Shown here: positions 53,104 through 61,183 of the stretch, piece after piece
How positions within the stretch are numbered: position 1 is the first letter of the stretch
Layout of the letters: each line of letters opens with the position of its first letter
Translations under genes and position numbers: made by a program
Notes under the pieces: generated by a model
Told to the model about the DNA's origin: nothing
The model's input: only the letters and a program-made list of their open reading frames with translations
The model's database searches: none
Source: Mycobacterium conspicuum
Lineage (GTDB): Bacteria; Actinomycetota; Actinomycetes; Mycobacteriales; Mycobacteriaceae
Length of the DNA: 64,000 nucleotides
Assembly: GCF_010730195.1 (NCBI RefSeq)
Contig: NZ_AP022613.1
Location: 2,294,001-2,358,000 of the forward strand
Direction: 5' to 3'

Positions 53104-54003
53104 TCAGAGCTCCTCGGTGGCGCCGGTCCGGGTGTTGACCACCGGCAATCCTTTCAGCGACGCCAGCCGCTGGTCACCGCGGAGATAATTCAGCCGGCCC
53201 TTGCTGTCCCTGGAGTCCGCGAATTTGGAGACCACGTAACCTTCCGCTGCGGTGAGGGGCTTGAGGCCATTGAGGTGGTGGCGCAGCTCGGATCGAACGA
53301 AAAAGGCGTTGTTACCGGCGCTGTTGCAGCCGATGAAGTCGTACCCCTTGGATTGCGCCAGGTCGCAGAGCGCGGGCAGCGAGGCGCCAAAGTAGAGATT
53401 GCTGAAGGGTCGGCCTCTGCTGAAGTTCGGATCGTAGGGGACCGTGATCGCTCGCTCGGCTCCGAACACGCTGTTGTACTCGAGGATGGCAATCGCAGGA
53501 TCTACCGCCGTGACGGCGCGCCACACCCAGTAATCGTTGCCGTCGATGTCGATGTGCAGAAGTCCGATGTCGCCTTCAAACCCGTGCTCCAGCAGCAGTT
53601 GGTCGATGTTCTCGGCGGTCACGAAGGCGCATTTGCTCTGCAGATCGTGGCGCCAGGAAATTTCGTCGCGCTTGATGGCATGGATGTTTTGCTTCGAGCC
53701 ATCCATGACCAGGCCGCGCCAGTTGTCGTTCACGAGCAGGAATCTGGTGTTGGCCTCGTGGTACCACTCCACCCCGAACTCGACAAACGACTCACTGATG
53801 CCAGCAAGGCGGTGGATGAGCCATTGGATGATGCCGTCGTCTCCGAACTGGCTGAACACCGAGAATTCCACGTCCGAGAGGCTGTCGATCGATTCGAGCT
53901 CCCGCACCCGCCAGGCCAACTGCCGGCCGATGAGAGTGCGCTGCTTGTCCTGAACGTCACTGCGGCGCGCGGCCCACATAGCAACCTTGCTAAGGAGACT
54001 CAC
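53104..54003 (-). CDS. FkbM-type methyltransferase-like protein
   Basis: This 299-residue protein shows FVEFGVEWYHEANTRFLL (about 73-90), WRGLVMDGSKQN and LLHIDIDGNDYWVWRAV, which fit the methyltransferase FkbM-like fold, in which Asp/Glu residues ring the SAM pocket. The usual glycine-rich motif I is weak, so activity is less sure than for the next gene. It may O-methylate a sugar. It faces the ABC operon convergently and lies next to another FkbM-type gene on the same strand. Confidence 0.6.
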   Translation of the reverse strand: MSLLSKVAMWAARRSDVQDKQRTLIGRQLAWRVRELESIDSLSDVEFSVFSQFGDDGIIQWLIHRLAGISESFVEFGVEWYHEANTRFLLVNDNWRGLVMDGSKQNIHAIKRDEISWRHDLQSKCAFVTAENIDQLLLEHGFEGDIGLLHIDIDGNDYWVWRAVTAVDPAIAILEYNSVFGAERAITVPYDPNFSRGRPFSNLYFGASLPALCDLAQSKGYDFIGCNSAGNNAFFVRSELRHHLNGLKPLTAAEGYVVSKFADSRDSKGRLNYLRGDQRLASLKGLPVVNTRTGATEEL

Positions 54004-54166
54004 ATCTGTCCTACTCTGCTCACCGACGAGCGCTGCGCCGTCGGCGCCTCGTCGCGAAAGCTGTCATATCGAGGATGAAGATGACCTTCATCCGAACGCG
54101 AACTGGGACACCTTAGCTTGTCGTTCGGGGGGAACGGGTTGAGCGCCGATCCGTCGGTTGCGTGCT

Positions 54167-55087
54167 TCACGGGCGCGAGGCGAAGAGCCGGGCCACCGCG
54201 GCTTTGCCGGCGGGGTCGTCGGCGTGCACCACCGCGACGTCCCAATAGTGGTATCCGCGCTCCCGAAATGGCTTGTCCAGCACCACGGCCCGGGCTGGCA
54301 CCTCGTCGATCGGCAGAAACTCGATCGGCTTGCCGAAGTTGTTCCAGATGCCTACATCCGAGTAGCCGGCGTCCCGGAGCTCTGTCCACACCGCGGCGGG
54401 GTCCGGCTTGCCGGCGTTGCGCGTCAGGTAGGGGTCGTACTCGAAAAACAGCACCGGGCGAGACTGTGCATACGCCCGCGCCAGCGGCGGGATCAGGGTC
54501 GTGTCATAGCCATCCGTGTCCGATTTGATGAGCCGGATGCGCGGCAAGTCCGGATAGCGGGACGGCAGCTCGGCCACGGCCAGCGCGACCGCCGCCCCGC
54601 CGGCGCCGTCCTTGGCAAAGTGAGTCGTGCCGCCGCTCCGGACCGCGCCAAGACCCGAGGCCTCGGCAACGTCGACGACCAGCAGGCCGAAGGCGATCAC
54701 ACAGCGGTGGTCCGACCCGACGTTGCGTTCGAGATACGGCAGGTACTCGGGGTCCGCTTCGACACAGAGCACGCGGGCGTCGACCTTGGTCAGGATCTGC
54801 GCCGCCGAGTCCCCGATATTCGCCCCGACGTCGATGACCCCGAGGGGCCTGTCGACCTCGCCAAGGCCGGCCGCCAGGGCCACGAGGTTCTGACCATAGG
54901 TGGGCCACAGCCTGGCGTTGCCCGGGAGCCGGTGCGACCACGGCATCGCCAGGTGCACACCCTGTACATTTCGCGTGACCGTGCGGCTGCCAAACGCCTT
55001 CCGAATCGTGCGGTAGGAGAATTCCTCTGCAAGGAAGCGCAGCGACGAGCGGAAGTCCAAAATTCTGCTTTCTGGGGCCACCCGCAC
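54167..55087 (-). CDS. FkbM-family methyltransferase
   Basis: This 306-residue methyltransferase has VIDVGANIGDSAAQIL (motif I, about 85-100), VLCVEADPEYLPYLERN (motif II) and IRLIKSDTDGYDTTLI, the FkbM signature. FkbM enzymes O-methylate hydroxyls of sugars or polyketides, and in mycobacterial glycolipid loci they methylate rhamnose or fucose. It is preceded on its 5' side by almost 1 kb without a confident gene. Confidence 0.82.
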   Translation of the reverse strand: MRVAPESRILDFRSSLRFLAEEFSYRTIRKAFGSRTVTRNVQGVHLAMPWSHRLPGNARLWPTYGQNLVALAAGLGEVDRPLGVIDVGANIGDSAAQILTKVDARVLCVEADPEYLPYLERNVGSDHRCVIAFGLLVVDVAEASGLGAVRSGGTTHFAKDGAGGAAVALAVAELPSRYPDLPRIRLIKSDTDGYDTTLIPPLARAYAQSRPVLFFEYDPYLTRNAGKPDPAAVWTELRDAGYSDVGIWNNFGKPIEFLPIDEVPARAVVLDKPFRERGYHYWDVAVVHADDPAGKAAVARLFASRP

Positions 55088-55822
55088 ATCCTATGGTTCC
55101 CAGTTCCGGCACAAAGATGAAAGGCCGAACCTTAACTCCCGGCATTGGGTCAGCGTGAATTGCTGCCTGACGCACCCTCGGCGGCGCAGCTACCAACTTG
55201 ACATCAACCTGATTCAATCTCCAAGCGACCCAGAGCCACCTCTCGGCCGGTCTTGCTTGTGTGCGACGCCGAAGGTTCCGGACGTTCCCGTTGTTCCTCG
55301 CTTCGTACTTGCCGACATTGTGTGACGCGCTCAGCAGGGTTGGTTGGGAGCACGCGGCTGCGGCATTTCGGGCCAAGAGGGTGCGGATCCGACGCGCCTG
55401 CTGCTCGACCAGGGATGGGGATATTCGGGAACGCCATGCGCCGCGCAGTCGGGTGAATTCGCGAACCTCGTGCGGCTCCGAATCCGCGATCGAGTGCATC
55501 TGAAATGCGTGGCTGCCAATGATTTTCGCAACGTGCTCAACACGCCGCACGGGACCGACCCCGGCAGATTTACAACTTGGGCGGCCAAAGTTCTGTTCTT
55601 TGAGCGGTTCGTGGAGCCCCTCGAAAGTCACGCCGCGGCATTCGCGACGGGCCCGTTTGCATACAGCGCGGGATCCGGTGAATGTTTCGCAGACCCCGCA
55701 GGCCGCGCCGCCAATGAGCGGGCACCGTATTCCGCTCCCGTGCCCCGTACGCCGCGGCGGAGGTCCCCGCGCACCGGCCGCTTGCGAACAACAGAGACGC
55801 ATATGGGCTGCACGGGGGCACT
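55088..55822. other. Long intergenic region without a confident gene
   Basis: This is part of a gap of almost 1 kb between the FkbM gene and a glycosyltransferase. Frames are open on both strands for 80-175 codons but none has a recognisable motif, a ribosome binding site or consistent codon use, so I call no gene. The sequence is visibly less GC-rich than the housekeeping half. It may hold degraded coding DNA from lost locus genes. Confidence 0.5.
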
Positions 55823-55951
55823 GGCATACTGTTCAACCATGAGTCGCCATTGCGTCCGGAGCGTTCTGTGACCAAGAAGCGTCTTTCGTTGGGCAAAATT
55901 CATGGCAAACGGGACCGGGGATGCGCGCCCGAATTTGGCGATGCGATGTGG
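55823..55951 (+). repeat. Duplicated segment, copy 1 (upstream of the GT4 stump)
   Basis: This stretch is homologous to 58624-58788. In one frame copy 1 reads ILFNHESPLRPERS and LSLGKIHGKRDRGCAPEFGDAMW; copy 2 reads ILFIHGLPLRPERV and LALGNINIKRGWDLPPEYVDAAW, with about 14 codons missing from copy 1 between the two parts. The frame ends in a TGA that overlaps a GTG start by GTGA in both copies. It may be the end of a small coupled ORF; the family is unknown. Confidence 0.65.
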
Positions 55952-55995
55952 CCTGTGCTGCAGCAGTCCGCCGGCTCGGCTGGGGCCGAACGGTC

Positions 55996-56037
55996 GTGAG
56001 CGTCGTCTTCGACCACATCGCGTTCGCGCGCAACTGA
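55996..56037 (+). pseudogene. Stump of a GT4 glycosyltransferase gene (13 codons)
   Basis: From GTG 55996 the frame reads VSVVFDHIAFARN and then stops. It matches the first residues of the intact GT4 gene at 58854 (VKVAFDHQTFSLQ) and follows the same duplicated segment with the same GTGA coupling. The rest of the gene is gone, and a GT1 gene starts 19 bases later. I read it as the left end of a replaced glycosyltransferase gene. Confidence 0.7.
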
Positions 56038-56055
56038 GAGGCGGGGATTTCTGCG

Positions 56056-57321
56056 GTGAAGTTTGTGCAGGCATGCTATGGAAGTCGCGGCGATGTCGAG
56101 CCCAGCGTGGCGGTCGGCGCCGAGCTAGTACGCAGAGGACACGACGTCCGCATGGCCGTCACCCCGGACCTCGCTGGCTTCGCCGAGGCGGCGGGTCTTG
56201 CGGTGACCCCTTTCGGACCCGATTTGCGGTCCTTCATCGACGCACAACGCCCCGCCTTGACGGAGAGCGCCTTCGGGAAAATCCCAAAGCTGATCAACTC
56301 AATTCGGCACAGCCGGACGCTACTTGCCGAAACATGGAGACAGACAAGCGCGACGCTGACGCCCCTCGTGGACGGGGCAGACCTGCTGATCACCCATCAG
56401 TATCTCGAAGAGTCGGCCATCAACATCGCGGAGTACTACGACATCCCGTTGGCCACGTTGCATATCAGCCCGAGGCGGGCCAACGGCCAGAACGTTCCGG
56501 CCCTGCTCTCGCCGATGATCCGGCCCGCGGCGGCGTTAACTGAATGGCAACAGTATTGGGGGTGGCTGAGAAAGCCCGACGCCGCGCAACGTCGTGAACT
56601 GGGTTTACCGAAAGCGACCAGCCCGTCCTGGCGACGAATCACCGAGCGCGGATCGCTGGAAATCCAGGCCTACGACGAGGTTTGCTTTCCGGGGCTGGCC
56701 GCCGAATGGGCGAAATGGGGTGGCCAACGGCCGTTTGTGGGCACGCTGACGCTGGCGTTGCAGACGGATGCCGACGATGAGGTCGCGTCCTGGGTTGCCG
56801 CGGGCACACCGCCGATTTCCTTTGGATTCGGCGGCACCCCCGTCCAATCTCCGGCCGACACGATCGCCATGATCGCCGCCGCCTGCGAGCGGTTAGGCGA
56901 GCGGGCGCTCGTTTGCGCCGCCGCATCCGACTTCAGCAACGTCCCGCAATTCGAGCACGTCAAGGTGGTGAGCGCGATGAATTTCGAAAGGATCTTCCCC
57001 ACCTGCCGCGCGCTCGTCCACCAGGGCGGCTCCAGCACCACCCCGATTGGCCTACGCGCCGGCGTGCCCACATTGATCCTTTGGACGTGGCAGAGCCAGT
57101 CGCTCTGGGGAAACCAGCTGAGACGACTCAACGTGGGGACCTCCCGGTCTTTGGCAACCACGACCGAGGAGTCGTTGGTCGCGGACCTACGCCAAATTCT
57201 TGCTCCGGAGTACGCCGCTCGGGCCCGCGAGCTCTCCACGCGGATGACAAAACCGGCCGAAAGCGTTGCCACCGCCGCCGATCTACTGGAAAAGGCCGCC
57301 CACTCGGGCCGCATCGGCTGA
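56056..57321 (+). CDS. GT1 glycosyltransferase C (GtfA/RtfA-like)
   Basis: This 421-residue third paralogue begins MKFVQACYGSRGDVEPSVAVG at a GTG. PPISFGFGGTPVQSPADTIAMIAAAC and the donor loop HQGGSSTTPIGLRAG follow; the first His-His of HHGGAGTT has become His-Gln. It is closest to glycosyltransferase A (long shared runs such as ITERGSLEIQAYDEVCFPGLAAEW). It stands in the place where the module copy at 58.8 kb has a GT4 gene. Likely role: addition of a deoxyhexose to the glycolipid. Confidence 0.9.
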   Translation: MKFVQACYGSRGDVEPSVAVGAELVRRGHDVRMAVTPDLAGFAEAAGLAVTPFGPDLRSFIDAQRPALTESAFGKIPKLINSIRHSRTLLAETWRQTSATLTPLVDGADLLITHQYLEESAINIAEYYDIPLATLHISPRRANGQNVPALLSPMIRPAAALTEWQQYWGWLRKPDAAQRRELGLPKATSPSWRRITERGSLEIQAYDEVCFPGLAAEWAKWGGQRPFVGTLTLALQTDADDEVASWVAAGTPPISFGFGGTPVQSPADTIAMIAAACERLGERALVCAAASDFSNVPQFEHVKVVSAMNFERIFPTCRALVHQGGSSTTPIGLRAGVPTLILWTWQSQSLWGNQLRRLNVGTSRSLATTTEESLVADLRQILAPEYAARARELSTRMTKPAESVATAADLLEKAAHSGRIG

Positions 57322-57391
57322 TCGGCCCATGCGGGCGATCGGGCCAGGGCGGGGGCAAATGTCGAGGCGACCTGAGCCGACCGCATAGGCG

Positions 57392-58267
57392 CTAGCGGTA
57401 ATTCCAAACCCCCAGCAGATCTCCGGCAACAGCTTCGAATTGGGTAGACACGTTGCCGGTGAAATGATTCCGCCAATCGCCCGGGACGCCCTTGCGAAGA
57501 TGAGCGGTCAGATCTTCCTGCCCTGGCTGACGGCCGCTGCGCTGCTCGAATCCATAAGACGCCAAGATCCCCGGCAGGTCCTGGTGCGGCACGCGAACAT
57601 CGCAGTGCTGGAATAGCCTTTCGAAATGCGCCACCGATTCCGACCCGATAAGGTCCTCGTAACGCAACAACAGAACGCTTTCGTCGCGGATCTCGGTATC
57701 CACCCACGAGCGTTGGGCCGCGAACAAGCCGACCTTCTGCAGATATTCCAGGCTATACAGCAGGCCATCTTCCTCTGACAGACGATTGAGATCGTTACGG
57801 ACGCGCTCGAGGTCGCCGATCAGCGGATGCGAGATCTTGGCGGAAAAGTACCAAGACACCAGAATGTCGCGAGGGTCGCGTGTGACGAAAAATGCCTTAT
57901 AGCGCAACGGCTTTGGAATGCTGAAGAATCCCTCGTAGTCACAATACAGCGGGCTGGCAATGGTGCCGGCAGGGAAAGGCTTATCGAAACGACGCTCGGT
58001 TAGAGTTCGTTCATCGTTCCTGCCCGGGAGCCCGTCCTCGTAGCGGTGGATGTATAACCCGCAATGGCGATATATCCGCGGGTCGGAAAGGATAGCGAGC
58101 AGCCATTGACTGGCGGTCTTTTGAACGGTGCAGTGGTAGATGTTCTCGTTCAGCGATTGATGGACGACGGCCTCGCGGCGCAACCGTGTCTTTTGAAGCC
58201 AGCTCGCCGCCCATAGCCTCAGCCGGGGAACGATCGGCTCAGCCCTAGAGGACCGCAGCGCGTTCAT
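57392..58267 (-). CDS. Sulfotransferase, copy 1
   Basis: This 291-residue protein looks PAPS-dependent. The 5'-phosphosulfate-binding loop is CTVQKTASQW (46-55) and the 3'-phosphate-binding motif is VTRDPRDILVSWY (128-140), with ESVLLLRYEDLIG and the C-terminal LRKGVPGDWRNHF typical of the sulfotransferase fold. The ATG at 58267 has AAAGG nine bases ahead. It would place sulfate on a sugar hydroxyl of the glycolipid. It is about 80-85% identical by eye to copy 2 at 60.1-60.9 kb. Confidence 0.9.
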   Translation of the reverse strand: MNALRSSRAEPIVPRLRLWAASWLQKTRLRREAVVHQSLNENIYHCTVQKTASQWLLAILSDPRIYRHCGLYIHRYEDGLPGRNDERTLTERRFDKPFPAGTIASPLYCDYEGFFSIPKPLRYKAFFVTRDPRDILVSWYFSAKISHPLIGDLERVRNDLNRLSEEDGLLYSLEYLQKVGLFAAQRSWVDTEIRDESVLLLRYEDLIGSESVAHFERLFQHCDVRVPHQDLPGILASYGFEQRSGRQPGQEDLTAHLRKGVPGDWRNHFTGNVSTQFEAVAGDLLGVWNYR

Positions 58268-58623
58268 GTCATCGAGCCTTTCGAGAAGTCGCGTCCCAGT
58301 GCGAATCGGTTGGAGCCTACCGTTGCCTTCACCGAACCTCTCCCGTGATCGCAATTTTTGCCGTAGCACGGCCGCCGCGGGCCCGGGTGAACGAAGCCAG
58401 TCGATTTGCCAGGGGGCGAAACAACGATGCTTTGCTACCTCGCCTCGTCGGCGTCCTGACCCAATGCCGGTCGCAGGACGATCTCATGTCCGGGACCCAC
58501 TTCGTGTCGCGTGGCGAACGACGAGATGCCCCGCTGTCTCCGCGGCCCCTAAGCGGTCGCGAAGGAATGGCGCGCCGCCCGGTTGCGCACTCTTGGGTCG
58601 CCTACCGGCCGTACGTGAGCCCT
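58268..58623. other. Divergent intergenic region, sulfotransferase 1 and GT4 module
   Basis: About 355 bases lie between the sulfotransferase start and the duplicated segment. It should carry the sulfotransferase promoter. An open plus-strand frame begins at 58345 (another ATG is at 58486) and runs into the duplicated segment, ending in the GTGA junction with the GT4 gene. It has no recognisable domain and could be a small coupled gene or chance. Confidence 0.4.
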
Positions 58624-58788
58624 GACATATTGTTCATTCATGGCTTGCCGTTGCGTCCCGAGCGCGTTGCGAAGAAGTGCGCGGCGGCGGTCCGCATCGT
58701 GAGTGGGGACCGTTCACGACTAGCGTTGGGCAACATCAATATCAAACGAGGTTGGGATTTGCCGCCCGAATATGTTGATGCGGCGTGG
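58624..58788 (+). repeat. Duplicated segment, copy 2 (upstream of the intact GT4)
   Basis: This is the homologue of 55823-55951. It lies 65 bases before the GT4 start, and its frame runs on to the GTGA overlap. The copies match at clear stretches such as TTGCGTC, GCGTTGGGCAA, CGCCCGAAT and GCG-TGG with small indels. The pair marks the left border of a duplicated module. Confidence 0.65.
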
Positions 58789-58853
58789 CGGACACGGCGG
58801 GAGTCGTCGGGCTCCGATTTCGCGTTAGCGGCCGGTGGGAAGGCCGAGCGCCG

Positions 58854-59966
58854 GTGAAAGTCGCCTTCGACCACCAGACCTTCTCGCTGCAGCGATATGG
58901 CGGCATTTCGCGCTATTTCTTCGAGCTCGCGAACCGGCTTCCCGCACATGGCGTGTCTGAGCTGTTCATCGTCGCACCGCTCTATATCAACAACTACCTG
59001 GCTGCCGATTCCGGGCGCGGCTTTACGCGCGGGCGGTATGTGCCGCCGTTTACGGCCGAAGGCCTTTCGGGTCTTGTCCCGGGCGTTCTCTCGCTGGCGA
59101 ACCAACTTGCCGCACCATTGGCGTGGCGCGGAGCGAATCCTGACATCATTCACGAGACCTTCTTCGCCGACAATCCCGTCGGGAAGGCGCGACGGCGCGT
59201 CGTAACGGTCCACGACATGATCCACGAACTGTTCGCCAAAGAGACGTTGGGTGCCAGAAAGGTAAGCCGGGCCAAACGCGCAGCCGTCGAGCGCGCCGAC
59301 CACGTGATCTGCGTTTCGGAAAACACCCGGCGCGACCTGGTGCGACTTCTCGGCATCGATCCCGCCCGGACGAGCGTTGTGCACCTCGGTTGTTCGCTGA
59401 CCGCGCAGGCCGACCCGGTAGATGCCGGCGGCGGCGCGGGCAGGCCCACTTTGCTCTACGTGGGAAGCCGCACGGGTTACAAGAATTTCGCGACGCTGCT
59501 GCGGGCCTATGGCAGCTCTCCGGTGCTGCGGGAATTCGACCTGATTGCGTTCGGCGGCCACCCGGAACTGCCCGACGAGCGCAAAGAGATCGAGCGGCTG
59601 GGTATTGGCGAGCGGGTGCGCTTTGAGTCGGGGTCCGATGCGGAATTGGCCGCACGCTACCGGGCGGCCAGCGCATTCGTCTTTCCCTCGAAGTACGAGG
59701 GTTTCGGAATTCCTCCGCTGGAAGCCATGAGCCACGGCTGCCCGGTCGTATGCAGCAATGCGGGCTCGATTCCAGAAGTCGTCGGTGATGCCGGCGTCTA
59801 TTTCGATGCGAATGACCCCGAGGAGTTACGCACCGCGCTGGAACGCGTCGCCACCAGTGAGGCGCTGCAGGCCGATCTGCGGGCCCGCGGATACGCGCGG
59901 ATCAACGAGTTCTCCTGGGACAAGTGCGCCGCGGCCACGGCGCGCATCTATCGCGCGATCATCTGA
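58854..59966 (+). CDS. GT4 glycosyltransferase (glycosyl transferase group 1)
   Basis: This 370-residue retaining GT-B enzyme has the N-terminal VKVAFDHQTFSLQRYGGISRYF and the donor domain with LYVGSRTGYKNFATLLRAY, FVFPSKYEGFGIPPLEAMSHGCPVVCSNAGSIPEV (the E-x7-E motif). It resembles the WbaZ/mannosyl-rhamnosyltransferase group. It transfers a sugar from an NDP or GDP donor. The GTG at 58854 overlaps the preceding stop by GTGA. It lies between the two sulfotransferase copies, both on the other strand. Confidence 0.92.
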   Translation: MKVAFDHQTFSLQRYGGISRYFFELANRLPAHGVSELFIVAPLYINNYLAADSGRGFTRGRYVPPFTAEGLSGLVPGVLSLANQLAAPLAWRGANPDIIHETFFADNPVGKARRRVVTVHDMIHELFAKETLGARKVSRAKRAAVERADHVICVSENTRRDLVRLLGIDPARTSVVHLGCSLTAQADPVDAGGGAGRPTLLYVGSRTGYKNFATLLRAYGSSPVLREFDLIAFGGHPELPDERKEIERLGIGERVRFESGSDAELAARYRAASAFVFPSKYEGFGIPPLEAMSHGCPVVCSNAGSIPEVVGDAGVYFDANDPEELRTALERVATSEALQADLRARGYARINEFSWDKCAAATARIYRAII

Positions 59967-60082
59967 CCCCAGCTCAGAGTCGGTAACCGCGTCGACGGCT
60001 TGGCTGCGTGCCGCAGCCCGCGGCACATCCACGGTGGCGGGCGCCGGCGGCGGCCGATCAATGATTTATTGCTAGCCGCGAA

Positions 60083-60934
60083 TCATCGGTAATTCCACAC
60101 CCCGAGCAGATCCCCGGCAATATCTTCGAACCGCGCAGATATTTTGCTGTTGAAATGATTTTGCCAATCGCCGGCGACGCCCTTGCGAAGATGAGCGCTC
60201 TGGTCCTCCTGCCCTGGCCGCCGGCCGCTGGTTTGCTCGAATCCGTGACACTGCAAGACCCCGCGGAGTTCCTCATCGGGCACGCGAACATCGCAATGCT
60301 GGAATAACCTCTTGAAATGCGCCTCCGATTCTGACCCGATAAGGTCCTCGTAGCGCAACATCAGAACCGTTTCGTCTTTGGCGTCCGCATCCGCCCATGA
60401 TCGTTGGGCAGGGAACAATCCGACCTCGTTGAGATATTCCAGGCTGTACAGCAGGCCGTCCTCTTCGGAAAGGCGATTGAGATCCTGCCGGACGCGGCCG
60501 AGATCGCCGATTAGTGGATGCGAGATCTTGGCGGAGAAGTACCACGATATCAGCACGTCGCGGGGGTCACGCGTGACGAAGAAGGCCTTGTGGTGCAAGG
60601 GTTTTGGAATACTGCAGAATCCCTCGTAGTCACAGTACAGCGGGCTGGCTATAGCGCCGACAGGGAATGGTTTGTCGAAACGACGTTCGATCAGCGTTCG
60701 CTCGTCATTCCGCCCGGGAAGGCCGTCCTCATAGCGGTGGGTGTACAAGCCGCAATAGCGATATATGCGTGGATCGGAAAGGATGCCTCGCACCCATTGA
60801 CTGGCGGTCTTTTGAACCGTGCAGTGAAAGACGTTCTCGTTCAGGGATTGATAGACGACGGCAACACGGCGCAACTGTGTCTTTTTGAGCCAGGTCTCCG
60901 TCCATAGCCGCAGACGCGGAACGATCGGTTCCAT
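60083..60934 (-). CDS. Sulfotransferase, copy 2
   Basis: This protein of about 283 residues is near-identical to copy 1. CTVQKTASQW and FFVTRDPRDVLISWY are intact, so PAPS binding should work. Its 5' end differs: the ancestral start context (GAAAGGTTCGACGAT then ATGAAAACACCGCGG at about 61003) is preserved upstream but is followed by a frame that stops, because an insertion shifts the frame. Translation therefore probably starts at the internal ATG at 60934 (MEPIVPRLRLW), which replaces about ten N-terminal residues. No good ribosome binding site precedes that ATG, so expression may be weak. Confidence 0.85.
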   Translation of the reverse strand: MEPIVPRLRLWTETWLKKTQLRRVAVVYQSLNENVFHCTVQKTASQWVRGILSDPRIYRYCGLYTHRYEDGLPGRNDERTLIERRFDKPFPVGAIASPLYCDYEGFCSIPKPLHHKAFFVTRDPRDVLISWYFSAKISHPLIGDLGRVRQDLNRLSEEDGLLYSLEYLNEVGLFPAQRSWADADAKDETVLMLRYEDLIGSESEAHFKRLFQHCDVRVPDEELRGVLQCHGFEQTSGRRPGQEDQSAHLRKGVAGDWQNHFNSKISARFEDIAGDLLGVWNYR

Positions 60935-61183
60935 CAACAGGGCCCGCTGGCCAACCGCAGCCCGGGGTACTCGTGGGCTCCAGAGAACCGCGGTGTTTTC
61001 ATATCGTCGAACCTTTCAGCGCGCGTTGTTCACAGAGCGAACGGGGTGGAATTTCCTTTTCGAGCGTCATCCTATTCACGATCCGCTCACGCCGTATGTT
61101 TTTGTACAGGACCACCGATTTTTCCAACGCGGGTGCGAAGGAATGCCTTGGAAGCTCAAACGATTGGACGTCTTCGCCGCCCG

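Noticed and set aside
55344..55871. A 175-codon plus-strand frame in the gap before the third GT1 gene
   Set aside because: It shows no motif, no ribosome binding site and odd composition (many Arg, Cys and Thr codons); it crosses the duplicated segment in another frame.
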